From contig OV884009.1 of the NCBI GenBank assembly GCA_930367205.1, positions 118,495,454 to 118,559,453 on the forward strand: a stretch of DNA of 64,000 bases, in the 5' to 3' direction. Below, piece by piece: positions 47,930 to 60,428 of this stretch. Source of the stretch: Acanthosoma haemorrhoidale (lineage: Eukaryota > Arthropoda > Insecta > Hemiptera > Acanthosomatidae). Below the pieces are notes generated by a model. That model worked only from the letters and a program-made list of their open reading frames with translations, had not been told where the DNA came from and searched no databases. The position numbers were made by a program, and so were the translations under genes. Positions within the stretch are counted from its first letter, which is position 1; the number at the start of each line of letters is the position of its first letter.

Positions 47930-50484
47930 TTAGTTTTAGTTAGCATATGCCCCGAATGGGTGTTTCCCCGACAGACTAAGCTTCTTAGTTGTTATTGCTA
48001 GTTAATATATGCCCCGAATGAGTGTTGTCCCGACGGACTAAGCTTCTTAGTTGTTAGTTTTAGTTAATATATGCCCCGAATAGGTGTTTCCCCGACGTAC
48101 TAAGCTTCTTAGTTGTTATTGCTAGTTAATATATGCCCCGAATGAGTGTTTCCCCGACAGACCAAGGTTCTTAGTTGTTATTGTTAGTTAATATATGGCA
48201 CGAATGGGTGTTGTTCCGACGGACTAAGCTTCTTAGTTGATATTATTAGTTAATATATGGCGCGAATAAGTTTTTCCCTGACGGACTAAGCTTCTTAGTT
48301 GTTATTGTTAGTTAATATATGGCCCAAATGAGCGTTTTCCTGACGTACTTAGCTTCTTAGTTGTTAGTGTTAGTTAATAAATTCCCCGAATGGGTGTTGT
48401 CCCGACGGACTAAGCTTCTTAGTTGTTATTATTAGTTAATATATGGCGCGAATAAGTTTTTCTTTGACGGACTAAGCTTCTTAGTTGTTATTGCTAGTTA
48501 ATATATGGCCCAAATGAGCGTTTTCCTGACGGACTAAGCTTCTTATCGTTAGTTAATATATGGTCCGAATGAGTGTTGTCCCGACGGACTAAGCTTTTTA
48601 GTTGTTAGTGTTAGTTAATATTGCCCCGAATGGGTGTTGTCCCGACGGACTAAGCTTCTTAGTTGTTATTATTAGTTAATATATGGCGCGAATAAGTTTT
48701 TCCCTGACGGACTAAGCTTCTTAGTTGTTATTGTTAGTTAATATATGGCCCAAATGAGCGTTTTCCTGACGTACTAAGCTTCTTAGTTGTTAGTTTTAGT
48801 TAATATATGCCCCGAATGGGTGTTTCCCCGAAAGACTAAGCTTCTTAGTTGTTATTGCTAGTTAATATATGCCTCGAATGGGTGTTGTCCCGACGGACTA
48901 AGCTTCTTAGTTTTTAGTGTTAGTTAATATATGGCCCGAATGGGTGTTGTCCCGACGGACTAAGCTTCTTAGTTGTTAGTGTTAGTTAATATAAGCCCCA
49001 AATGGGTGTTGTCCCGACAGACTAAGCTTCTTAGTTGTTATTGTTAGTTAATATATGGCCCAAATGAGCGTTTTCCTGACGAACTAAGCTTCTTATCGTT
49101 AGTTAATATATGGCCCGAATGAGTGTTGTCCCGACGGACTAAGCTTCTTAGTTGTTAGTGTTAGTTAATATATGCCCCGAATGGGTGTTGTCCCGACGGA
49201 CTAAGCTTCTTAGTTGTTATTATTAGGTAATATATGGCGCGAATAAGTTTTTCCCCGACGGACTAAGCTTCTTAGTTGTTATTGCTAGTTAATATATGGC
49301 CCGAATGGGTGTTGTCCCGACGGACTAAGCTTCTTAGTTGTTAGTGTTAGTTAATATATGCCCCGAATGGGTGTTGTCCCGACAGACTAAGCTTCTTAGT
49401 TGTTATTGTTAGTTAATATATGGCCCAAATGAGCGTTTTCCTGACGGACTAAGCTTCTTATCGTTAGGTAATATATGGCCCGAATGAGTGTTGTCCCGAC
49501 GGACTAAGCTTCTTAGTTGTTAGTGTTAGTTAATATATGCCCCGAATGGGTGTTGTCCCGACGGACTAAGCTTCTTAGTTGTTATTATTAGTTAATATAT
49601 GGCGCGAATAAGTTTTTCCCCGACGGACTAAGCTTCTTAGTTGTTATTGTTAGTTAATATATGGCCCAAATGAGCGTTTTCCTGACGTACTAAGCTTCTT
49701 AGTTGTTATTGTTAGTTAATATATGGCTCGAATGAGTTTTTCCCCGACGGACTAAGCTTCTTAGTTGTTATTGTTAGTTAATATATGGCCCGAATGAGTG
49801 TTTCCCCGACGGACTAAGCTTCTTAGTTGTTATTGTTAGTTAATATATGGCCCGAATGAGTGTTTCCCCAACGGACTAAGCTTCTTAGTTGTTATTGTTA
49901 GTTAATATATGGCCCGAATGAGTGTTTCCCCGAAAGACTAAGCTTCTTAGTTGTTATTGCTAGTTAATATATGCCCCGAATGAGTGTTTCCCCGACAGAC
50001 CAAGCTTCTTAGTTGTTATTGTTAGTTAATATATGGCACGAATGGGTGTTGTCCCGACGGACTAAGCTTCTTAGTTGATATTATTAGTTAATATATGGCG
50101 CGAATAAGTTTTTCCCTGACGGACTAAGCTTCTTAGTTGTTAGTTTTAGTTAATATATGCCCCGAATGGGTGTTTCCCCGAAAGACTAAGCTTCTTAGTT
50201 GTTATTGCTAGTTAATATATGCCCCGAATGGGTGTTGTCCCGACGGACTAAGCTTCTTAGTTGTTAGTGTTAGTTAATATATGCCCCGAATGGGTGTTGT
50301 CCCGACGGACTAAGCTTCTTAGTTGTTAGTGTTAGTTAATATATACCCCGAATGGGTGTTGTCCCGACGGACTAAGCTTCTTAGTTGTTAGTGTTAGTTA
50401 ATATATGCCCCGAATGGGTGTTGTCCCGACAGACTAAGCTTCTTAGTTGTTATTGTTAGTTAATATATGGCCCGAATGAGTTTT

Positions 50485-50637
50485 TTAATGCTTAGTATCT
50501 AGAGGGCGTCTTGGGAGTTAGTAAAAATGAGAAAGGAGAGGTGATGTTAGTTGAGGGGATAAACAAGAGGTGCGCTAGGTCACCAGAGCGGGAGCCAGAT
50601 ATATCCCCTTGCCATACTCTGGCACACTATCGCTCTT
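50485..50637 (+). repeat. 153-bp module, copy 15 (G type)
   Basis: Same as copy 1. The following 3,390-bp unit carries GTTAGTTATTATTGC (near 50815) and TCTCCGAAAG (near 51231), both shared with the unit after copy 17, 6,098 bp away. Confidence 0.95.
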
Positions 50638-53600
50638 TTAGTTTTAGTTAGCATATGCCCCGAATGGGTGTTTCCCCGACAGACTAAGCTTCTTAGTTGT
50701 TATTGCTAGTTAATATATGCCCCGAATGAGTGTTGTCCCGACGTACTAAGCTTCTTAGTTGTTAGTGTTAGTTAATATATGCCCCGAATGGGTGTTGTGT
50801 CGACGGACTAAGCTTGTTAGTTATTATTGCTAGTTAATATATGGCGCGAATGAGTTTTTCCCCGACGGACTAAGCTTCTTAGTTGTTAGTTTTAGTTAAT
50901 ATATGCCCCGAATAGGTGTTTCCCCGACGTACTAAGCTTCTTAGTTGTTATTGCTAGTTAATATATGCCCCGAATGAGTGTTTCCCCGACAGACCAAGGT
51001 TCTTAGTTGTTATTGTTAGTTAATATATGGCACGAATGGGTGTTGTCCCGACGGACTAAGCTTCTTAGTTGATATTATTAGTTAATATATGGCGCGAATA
51101 AGTTTTTCCCTGACGGACTAAGCTTCTTAGTTGTTATTGTTAGTTAATATATGGCCCAAATGAGCGTTTTCCTGACGTACTTAGCTTCTTAGTTGTTAGT
51201 TTTAGTTAATATATGCCCCGAATGGGTGTTTCTCCGAAAGACTAAGCTTTTTAGTTGTTATTGCTAGTTAATATATGCCTCGAATGGGTGTTGTCCCGAC
51301 GGACTAAGCTTCTTAGTTGTTAGTGTTAGTTAATAAATTCCCCGAATGGGTGTTGTCCCGACGGACTAAGCTTCTTAGTTGTTATTATTAGTTAATATAT
51401 GGCGCGAATAAGTTTTTCTTCGACGGACTAAGCTTCTTAGTTGTTATTGCTAGTTAATATATGGCCCAAATGAGCGTTTTCCTGACGGACTAAGCTTCTT
51501 ATCGTTAGTTAATATATGGTCCGAATGAGTGTTGTCCCGACGGACTAAGCTTTTTAGTTGTTAGTGTTAGTTAATATTGCCCCGAATGGGTGTTGTCCCG
51601 ACGGACTAAGCTTCTTAGTTGTTATTGTTAGTTAATATATGGCGCGAATAAGTTTTTCCCTGACGGACTAAGCTTCTTAGTTGTTATTGTTAGTTAATAT
51701 ATGGCCCAAATGAGCGTTTTCCTGACGTACTAAGCTTCTTAGTTGTTAGTTTTAGTTAATATATGCCCCGAATGGGTGTTTCCCCGAAAGACTAAGCTTC
51801 TTAGTTGTTATTGCTAGTTAATATATGCCTCGAATGGGTGTTGTCCCGACGGACTAAGCTTCTTAGTTTTTAGTGTTAGTTAATATATGCCCCGAATGGG
51901 TGTTGTCCCGACGGACTAAGCTTCTTAGTTGTTAGTGTTAGTTAATATAAGCCCCAAATGGGTGTTGTCCCGACAGACTAAGCTTCTTAGTTGTTATTGT
52001 TAGTTAATATATGGCCCAAATGAGCGTTTTCCTGACGAACTAAGCTTCTTATCGTTAGTTAATATATGGCCCGAATGAGTGTTGTCCCGACGGACTAAGC
52101 TTCTTAGTTGTTAGTGTTAGTTAATATATGCCCCGAATGGGTGTTGTCCCGACGGACTAAGCTTCTTAGTTGTTATTATTAGGTAATATATGGCGCGAAT
52201 AAGTTTTTCCCCGACGGACTAAGCTTCTTAGTTGTTATTGCTAGTTAATATATGGCGCGAATGGGTGTTGTCCCGACGGACTAAGCTTCTTAGTTGTTAG
52301 TGTTAGTTAATATATGCCCCGAATGGGTGTTGTCCCGACAGACTAAGCTTCTTAGTTGTTATTGTTAGTTAATATATGGCCCAAATGAGCGTTTTCCTGA
52401 CGGACTAAGCTTCTTATCGTTAGGTAATATATGGCCCGAATGAGTGTTGTCCCGACGGACTAAGCTTCTTAGTTGTTAGTGTTAGTTAATATATGCCCCG
52501 AATGGGTGTTGTCCCGACGGACTAAGCTTCTTAGTTGTTATTATTAGTTAATATATGGCGCGAATAAGTTTTTCCCCGACGGACTAAGCTTCTTAGTTGT
52601 TATTGTTAGTTAATATATGGCCCAAATGAGCGTTTTCCTGACGTACTAAGCTTCTTAGTTGTTATTGTTAGTTAATATATGGCTCGAATGAGTTTTTCCC
52701 CGACGGACTAAGCTTCTTAGTTGTTATTGTTAGTTAATATATGGCCCGAATGAGTGTTTCCCCGAAAGACTAAGCTTCTTAGTTGTTATTGCTAGTTAAT
52801 ATATGCCCCGAATGAGTGTTTCCCCGACAGACCAAGCTTCTTAGTTGTTATTGTTAGTTAATATATGGCACGAATGGGTGTTTCCCCGACAGACTAAGCT
52901 TCTTTGTTGTTATTGTTAGTTAATATATGGCCCAAATGAGCGTTTTCCTGACGTACTAAGCTTCTTAGTTGTTAGTGTTAGTTAATATATGCCCCGAATG
53001 GGTGTTGTCCCGACGGACTAAGCTTGTTAGTTGTTATTGCTAGTTAATATATGGCCCGAATGAGTGTTTCCCTTACGGACTAAGCTTCTTAGTTGTTATT
53101 GTTAGTTAATATATGGCCCGAATGAGTGTTTCCCCAACGGACTAAGCTTCTTAGTTGTTATTGTTAGTTAATATATGGCCCGAATGAGTGTTTCCCCGAA
53201 AGACTAAGCTTCTTAGTTGTTATTGCTAGTTAATATATGCCCCGAATGAGTGTTTCCCCGACAGACCAAGCTTCTTAGTTGTTATTGTTAGTTAATATAT
53301 GGCACGAATGGGTGTTTCCCCGACAGACTAAGCTTCTATGTTGTTATTGTTAGTTAATATATGGCCCAAATGAGCGTTTTCCTGACGTACTAAGCTTCTT
53401 AGTTGTTAGTGTTAGTTAATATATGCCCCGAATGGGTGTTGTACCGACGGACTAAGCTTGTTAGTTGTTATTGCTAGTTAATATATGGCGCGAATGAGTT
53501 TTTCCCCGACGGACTAAGCTTCTTAGTTGTTAGTTTTAGTTAATATATGCCCCGAATGGGTGTTTCCCCGAAAGACTAAGCTTCTTAGTTGTTATTGCTA

Positions 53601-53874
53601 GTTAATATATGCCCCGAATGGGTGTTGTCCCGACGGACTAAGCTTCTTAGTTGTTAGTGTTAGTTAATATATGCCCCGAATGGGTGTTGTCCCGACGGAC
53701 TAAGCTTCTTAGTTGTTAGTGTTAGTTAATATATACCCCGAATGGGTGTTGTCCCGACGGACTAAGCTTCTTAGTTGTTAGTGTTAGTTAATATATGCCC
53801 CGAATGGGTGTTGTCCCGACAGACTAAGCTTCTTAGTTGTTATTGTTAGTTAATATATGGCCCGAATGAGTTTT

Positions 53875-54027
53875 TTAATGCTTAGTATCTAGAGGGCGTC
53901 TTGGGAGTTAGTAAAAATGAGAAAGGAGAGGTGATGTTAGTTGAGGGGATAAACAAGAGGTGCGCTAGGTCACCAGAGCGGGAGCCAGATATATCCCCTT
54001 GCCATACTCTGGCACACTATCGCTCTT
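53875..54027 (+). repeat. 153-bp module, copy 16 (G type)
   Basis: Same as copy 1. It is the tandem-duplicate partner of copy 14, exactly 6,098 bp away, and its unit is also 2,708 bp. It retains the intact GCCAGA stem, so the copy 14 change arose after duplication or was corrected here. Confidence 0.95.
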
Positions 54028-56582
54028 TTAGTTTTAGTTAGCATATGCCCCGAATGGGTGTTTCCCCGACAGACTAAGCTTCTTAGTTGTTATTGCTAGT
54101 TAATATATGCCCCGAATGAGTGTTGTCCCGACGGACTAAGCTTCTTAGTTGTTAGTTTTAGTTAATATATGCCCCGAATAGGTGTTTCCCCGACGTACTA
54201 AGCTTCTTAGTTGTTATTGCTAGTTAATATATGCCCCGAATGAGTGTTTCCCCGACAGACCAAGGTTCTTAGTTGTTATTGTTAGTTAATATATGGCACG
54301 AATGGGTGTTGTTCCGACGGACTAAGCTTCTTAGTTGATATTATTAGTTAATATATGGCGCGAATAAGTTTTTCCCTGACGGACTAAGCTTCTTAGTTGT
54401 TATTGTTAGTTAATATATGGCCCAAATGAGCGTTTTCCTGACGTACTTAGCTTCTTAGTTGTTAGTGTTAGTTAATAAATTCCCCGAAAGGGTGTTGTCC
54501 CGACGGACTAAGCTTCTTAGTTGTTATTATTAGTTAATATATGGCGCGAATAAGTTTTTCTTTGACGGACTAAGCTTCTTAGTTGTTATTGCTAGTTAAT
54601 ATATGGCCCAAATGAGCGTTTTCCTGACGGACTAAGCTTCTTATCGTTAGTTAATATATGGTCCGAATGAGTGTTGTCCCGACGGACTAAGCTTTTTAGT
54701 TGTTAGTGTTAGTTAATATTGCCCCGAATGGGTGTTGTCCCGACGGACTAAGCTTCTTAGTTGTTATTATTAGTTAATATATGGCGCGAATAAGTTTTTC
54801 CCTGACGGACTAAGCTTCTTAGTTGTTATTGTTAGTTAATATATGGCCCAAATGAGCGTTTTCCTGACGTACTAAGCTTCTTAGTTGTTAGTTTTAGTTA
54901 ATATATGCCCCGAATGGGTGTTTCCCCGAAAGACTAAGCTTCTTAGTTGTTATTGCTAGTTAATATATGCCCCGAATGGGTGTTGTCCCGACGGACTAAG
55001 CTTCTTAGTTTTTAGTGTTAGTTAATATATGCCCCGAATGGGTGTTGTCCCGACGGACTAAGCTTCTTAGTTGTTAGTGTTAGTTAATATAAGCCCCAAA
55101 TGGGTGTTGTCCCGACAGACTAAGCTTCTTAGTTGTTATTGTTAGTTAATATATGGCCCAAATGAGCGTTTTCCTGACGAACTAAGCTTCTTATCGTTAG
55201 TTAATATATGGCCCGAATGAGTGTTGTCCCGACGGACTAAGCTTCTTAGTTGTTAGTGTTAGTTAATATATGCCCCGAATGGGTGTTGTCCCGACGGACT
55301 AAGCTTCTTAGTTGTTATTATTAGTTAATATATGGCGCGAATAAGTTTTTCCCCGACGGACTAAGCTTCTTAGTTGTTATTGCTAGTTAATATATGGCCC
55401 GAATGAGTGTTGTCCCGACGGACTAAGCTTCTTAGTTGTTAGTGTTAGTTAATATATGCCCCGAATGGGTGTTGTCCCGACAGACTAAGCTTCTTAGTTG
55501 TTATTGTTAGTTAATATATGGCCCAAATGAGCGTTTTCCTGACGGACTAAGCTTCTTATCGTTAGGTAATATATGGCCCGAATGAGTGTTGTCCCGACGG
55601 ACTAAGCTTCTTAGTTGTTAGTGTTAGTTAATATATGCCCCGAATGGGTGTTGTCCCGACGGACTAAGCTTCTTAGTTGTTATTATTAGTTAATATATGG
55701 CGCGAATAAGTTTTTCCCCGACGGACTAAGCTTCTTAGTTGTTATTGTTAGTTAATATATGGCCCAAATGAGCGTTTTCCTGACGTACTAAGCTTCTTAG
55801 TTGTTATTGTTAGTTAATATATGGCTCGAATGAGTTTTTCCCCGACGGACTAAGCTTCTTAGTTGTTATTGTTAGTTAATATATGGCCCGAATGAGTGTT
55901 TCCCCGACGAACTAAGCTTCTTAGTTGTTATTGTTAGTTAATATATGGCCCGAATGAGTGTTTCCCCAACGGACTAAGCTTCTTAGTTGTTATTGTTAGT
56001 TAATATATGGCCCGAATGAGTGTTTCCCCGAAAGACTAAGCTTCTTAGTTGTTATTGCTAGTTAATATATGCCCCGAATGAGTGTTTCCCCGACAGACCA
56101 AGCTTCTTAGTTGTTATTTTTAGTTAATATATGGCACGAATGGGTGTTGTCCCGACGGACTAAGCTTCTTAGTTGATATTATTAGTTAATATATGGCGCG
56201 AATAAGTTTTTCCCTGACGGACTAAGCTTCTTAGTTGTTAGTTTTAGTTAATATATGCCCCGAATGGGTGTTTCCCCGAAAGACTAAGCTTCTTAGTTGT
56301 TATTGCTAGTTAATATATGCCCCGAATGGGTGTTGTCCCGACGGACTAAGCTTCTTAGTTGTTAGTGTTAGTTAATATATGCCCCGAATGGGTGTTGTCC
56401 CGACGGACTAAGCTTCTTAGTTGTTAGTGTTAGTTAATATATACCCCGAATGGGTGTTGTCCCGACGGACTAAGCTTCTTAGTTGTTAGTGTTAGTTAAT
56501 ATATGCCCCGAATGGGTGTTGTCCCGACAGACTAAGCTTCTTAGTTGTTATTGTTAGTTAATATATGGCCCGAATGAGTTTT

Positions 56583-56735
56583 TTAATGCTTAGTATCTAG
56601 AGGGCGTCTTGGGAGTTAGTAAAAATGAGAAAGGAGAGGTGATGTTAGTTGAGGGGATAAACAAGAGGTGCGCTAGGTCACCAGAGCGGGAGCCAGATAT
56701 ATCCCCTTGCCATACTCTGGCACACTATCGCTCTT
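56583..56735 (+). repeat. 153-bp module, copy 17 (G type)
   Basis: Same as copy 1 and partner of copy 15 at 6,098 bp. Its unit is 3,693 bp because the sequence after about 58,840 departs from that of the copy 15 unit. Confidence 0.95.
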
Positions 56736-59700
56736 TTAGTTTTAGTTAGCATATGCCCCGAATGGGTGTTTCCCCGACAGACTAAGCTTCTTAGTTGTTA
56801 TTGCTAGTTAATATATGCCCCGAATGAGTGTTGTCCCGACGTACTAAGCTTCTTAGTTGTTAGTGTTAGTTAATATATGCCCCGAATGGGTGTTGTGTCG
56901 ACGGACTAAGCTTGTTAGTTATTATTGCTAGTTAATATATGGCGCGAATGAGTTTTTCCCCGACGGACTAAGCTTCTTAGTTGTTAGTTTTAGTTAATAT
57001 ATGCCCCGAATAGGTGTTTCCCCGACGTACTAAGCTTCTTAGTTGTTATTGCTAGTTAATATATGCCCCGAATGAGTGTTTCCCCGACAGACCAAGGTTC
57101 TTAGTTGTTATTGTTAGTTAATATATGGCACGAATGGGTGTTGTCCCGACGGACTAAGCTTCTTAGTTGATATTATTAGTTAATATATGGCGCGAATAAG
57201 TTTTTCCCTGACGGACTAAGCTTCTTAGTTGTTATTGTTAGTTAATATATGGCCCAAATGAGCGTTTTCCTGACGTACTTAGCTTCTTAGTTGTTAGTTT
57301 TAGTTAATATATGCCCCGAATGGGTGTTTCTCCGAAAGACTAAGCTTTTTAGTTGTTATTGCTAGTTAATATATGCCTCGAATGGGTGTTGTCCCGACGG
57401 ACTAAGCTTCTTAGTTGTTAGTGTTAGTTAATAAATTCCCCGAATGGGTGTTGTCCCGACGGACTAAGCTTCTTAGTTGTTATTATTAGTTAATATATGG
57501 CGCGAATAAGTTTTTCTTCGACGGACTAAGCTTCTTAGTTGTTATTGCTAGTTAATATATGGCCCAAATGAGCGTTTTCCTGACGGACTAAGCTTCTTAT
57601 CGTTAGTTAATATATGGTCCGAATGAGTGTTGTCCCGACGGACTAAGCTTTTTAGTTGTTAGTGTTAGTTAATATTGCCCCGAATGGGTGTTGTCCCGAC
57701 GGACTAAGCTTCTTAGTTGTTATTATTAGTTAATATATGGCGCGAATAAGTTTTTCCCCGACGGACTAAGCTTCTTAGTTGTTATTGTTAGTTAATATAT
57801 GGCCCAAATGAGCGTTTTCCTGACGTACTAAGCTTCTTAGTTGTTAGTTTTAGTTAATATATGCCCCGAATGGGTGTTTCCCCGAAAGACTAAGCTTCTT
57901 AGTTGTTATTGCTAGTTAATATATGCCTCGAATGGGTGTTGTCCCGACGGACTAAGCTTCTTAGTTTTTAGTGTTAGTTAATATATGCCCCGAATGGGTG
58001 TTGTCCCGACGGACTAAGCTTCTTAGTTGTTAGTGTTAGTTAATATAAGCCCCAAATGGGTGTTGTCCCGACAGACTAAGCTTCTTAGTTGTTATTGTTA
58101 GTTAATATATGGCCCAAATGAGCGTTTTCCTGACGAACTAAGCTTCTTATCGTTAGTTAATATATGGCCCGAATGAGTGTTGTCCCGACGGACTAAGCTT
58201 CTTAGTTGTTAGTGTTAGTTAATATATGCCCCGAATGGGTGTTGTCCCGACGGACTAAGCTTCTTAGTTGTTATTATTAGGTAATATATGGCGCGAATAA
58301 GTTTTTCCCCGACGGACTAAGCTTCTTAGTTGTTATTGCTAGTTAATATATGGCGCGAATGGGTGTTGTCCCGACGGACTAAGCTTCTTAGTTGTTAGTG
58401 TTAGTTAATATATGCCCCGAATGGGTGTTGTCCCGACAGACTAAGCTTCTTAGTTGTTATTGTTAGTTAATATATGGCCCAAATGAGCGTTTTCCTGACG
58501 GACTAAGCTTCTTATCGTTAGGTAATATATGGCCCGAATGAGTGTTGTCCCGACGGACTAAGCTTCTTAGTTGTTAGTGTTAGTTAATATATGCCCCGAA
58601 TGGGTGTTGTCCCGACGGACTAAGCTTCTTAGTTGCTATTATTAGTTAATATATGGCGCGAATAAGTTTTTCCCCGACGGACTAAGCTTCTTAGTTGTTA
58701 TTGTTAGTTAATATATGGCCCAAATGAGCGTTTTCCTGACGTACTAAGCTTCTTAGTTGTTATTGTTAGTTAATATATGGCTCGAATGAGTTTTTCCCCG
58801 ACGGACTAAGCTTCTTAGTTGTTATTGTTAGTTAATATATGGCCCGAATGAGTGTTTCCCCGACGAACTAAGCTTCTTAGTTGTTATTGTTAGTTAATAT
58901 ATGGCCCGAATGAGTGTTTCCCCAACGGACTAAGCTTCTTAGTTGTTATTGTTAGTTAATATATGGCCCGAATGAGTGTTTCCCCGAAAGACTAAGCTTC
59001 TTAGTTGTTATTGCTAGTTAATATATGCCCCGAATGAGTGTTTCCCCGACAGACCAAGCTTCTTAGTTGTTATTGTTAGTTAATATATGGCACGAATGGG
59101 TGTTGTCCCGACGGACTAAGCTTCTTAGTTGATATTATTAGTTAATATATGGCGCGAATAAGTTTTTCCCTGACGGACTAAGCTTCTTAGTTGTTATTGT
59201 TAGTTAATATATGGCCCAAATGAGCGTTTTCCTGACGTACTTAGCTTCTTAGTTGTTAGTTTTAGTTAATATATGCCCCGAATGGGTGTTTCCCCGAAAG
59301 ACTAAGCTTCTTAGTTGTTATTGCTAGTTAATATATGCCTCGAATGGGTGTTGTCCCGACGGACTAAGCTTCTTAGTTGTTAGTGTTAGTTAATAAATTC
59401 CCCGAATGGGTGTTGTCCCGACGGACTAAGCTTCTTAGTTGTTAGTGTTAGTTAATATAAGCCCCAAATGGGTGTTGTCCCGACAGAATAAGCTTCTTAG
59501 TTGTTATTGTTAGTTAATATATGGCCCAAATGAGCGTTTTCCTGACGGACTAAGCTTCTTATCGTTAGTTAATATATGGCCCGAATGAGTGTTGTCCCGA
59601 CGGACTAAGATTCTTAGTTGTTAGTGTTAGTTAATATATGCCTCGAATGGGTGTTGTCCCGACGGACTAAGCTTCTTAGTTGTTATTGTTAGTTAATATA

Positions 59701-60275
59701 TGGCCCGAATGAGTGTTTCCCTTACGGACTAAGCTTCTTAGTTGTTATTGTTAGTTAATATATGGCCCGAATGAGTGTTTCCCCAACGGACTAAGCTTCT
59801 TAGTTGTTATTGTTAGTTAATATATGGCCCGAATGAGTGTTTCCCCGAAAGACTAAGCTTCTTAGTTGTTAGTGTTAGTTAATATATGCCCCGAATGGGT
59901 GTTGTGTCGACGGACTAAGCTTGTTAGTTGTTATTGCTAGTTAATATATGGCGCGAATGAGTTTTTCCCCGACGGACTAAGCTTCTTAGTTGTTAGTTTT
60001 AGTTAATATATGCCCCGAATAGGTGTTTCCCCGACGTACTAAGCTTCTTAGTTGTTATTGCTAGTTAATATATGCCCCGAATGAGTGTTGTCCCGACGGA
60101 CTAAGCTTCTTAGTTGTTAGTGTTAGTTAATATATGCCCCGAATGGGTGTTGTCCCGACGGACTAAGCTTCTTAGTTGTTAGTGTTAGTTAATATATGCC
60201 CCGAATGGGTGTTGTCCCGACAGACTAAGCTTCTTAGTTGTTATTGTTAGTTAATATATGGCCCGAATGAGTTTT

Positions 60276-60428
60276 TTAATGCTTAGTATCTAGAGGGCGT
60301 CTTGGGAGTTAGTAAAAATGAGAAAGGAGAGGTGATGTTAGTTGAGGGGATAAACAAGAGGTGCGCTAGGTCACCAGAGCGGGAGCCAGATATATCCCCT
60401 TGCCATACTCTGGCACACTATCGCTCTT
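60276..60428 (+). repeat. 153-bp module, copy 18 (G type)
   Basis: Same as copy 1. The unit after it is block D in type up to about 63.2 kb, then runs into monomers like those of blocks A/B (TTCTTCGACGG, CCCTTACGG, CCCCAACGG, TGTGTCGACGG). No further module occurs in the last 3.5 kb. Confidence 0.95.

Larger units (their letters stand above)
46644..52741 (+). repeat. 6,098-bp tandem duplication, left copy (modules 14 and 15)
   Basis: Everything from the TGGCCCGAATGAG/CCCCGAAAG monomer at 46644 recurs 6,098 bp later. Modules 14/16 and 15/17 share that spacing exactly. To the left of 46644 the match breaks (CCCCAACGG monomer against a TGGCTC monomer at 52680), which sets the border to within a monomer. 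Confidence 0.9.
52742..58839 (+). repeat. 6,098-bp tandem duplication, right copy (modules 16 and 17)
   Basis: Second copy, abutting the first. At 58840 the monomer has CCCCGACGAAC where continued repetition would give CCCCGAAAG. Scattered single-base differences from the left copy are visible (for example CCCCGAAAGGG at about 54482, TTGTACCGACGG near 53441, TTGCTATT near 58635), few enough to suggest a recent duplication. Confidence 0.9.
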
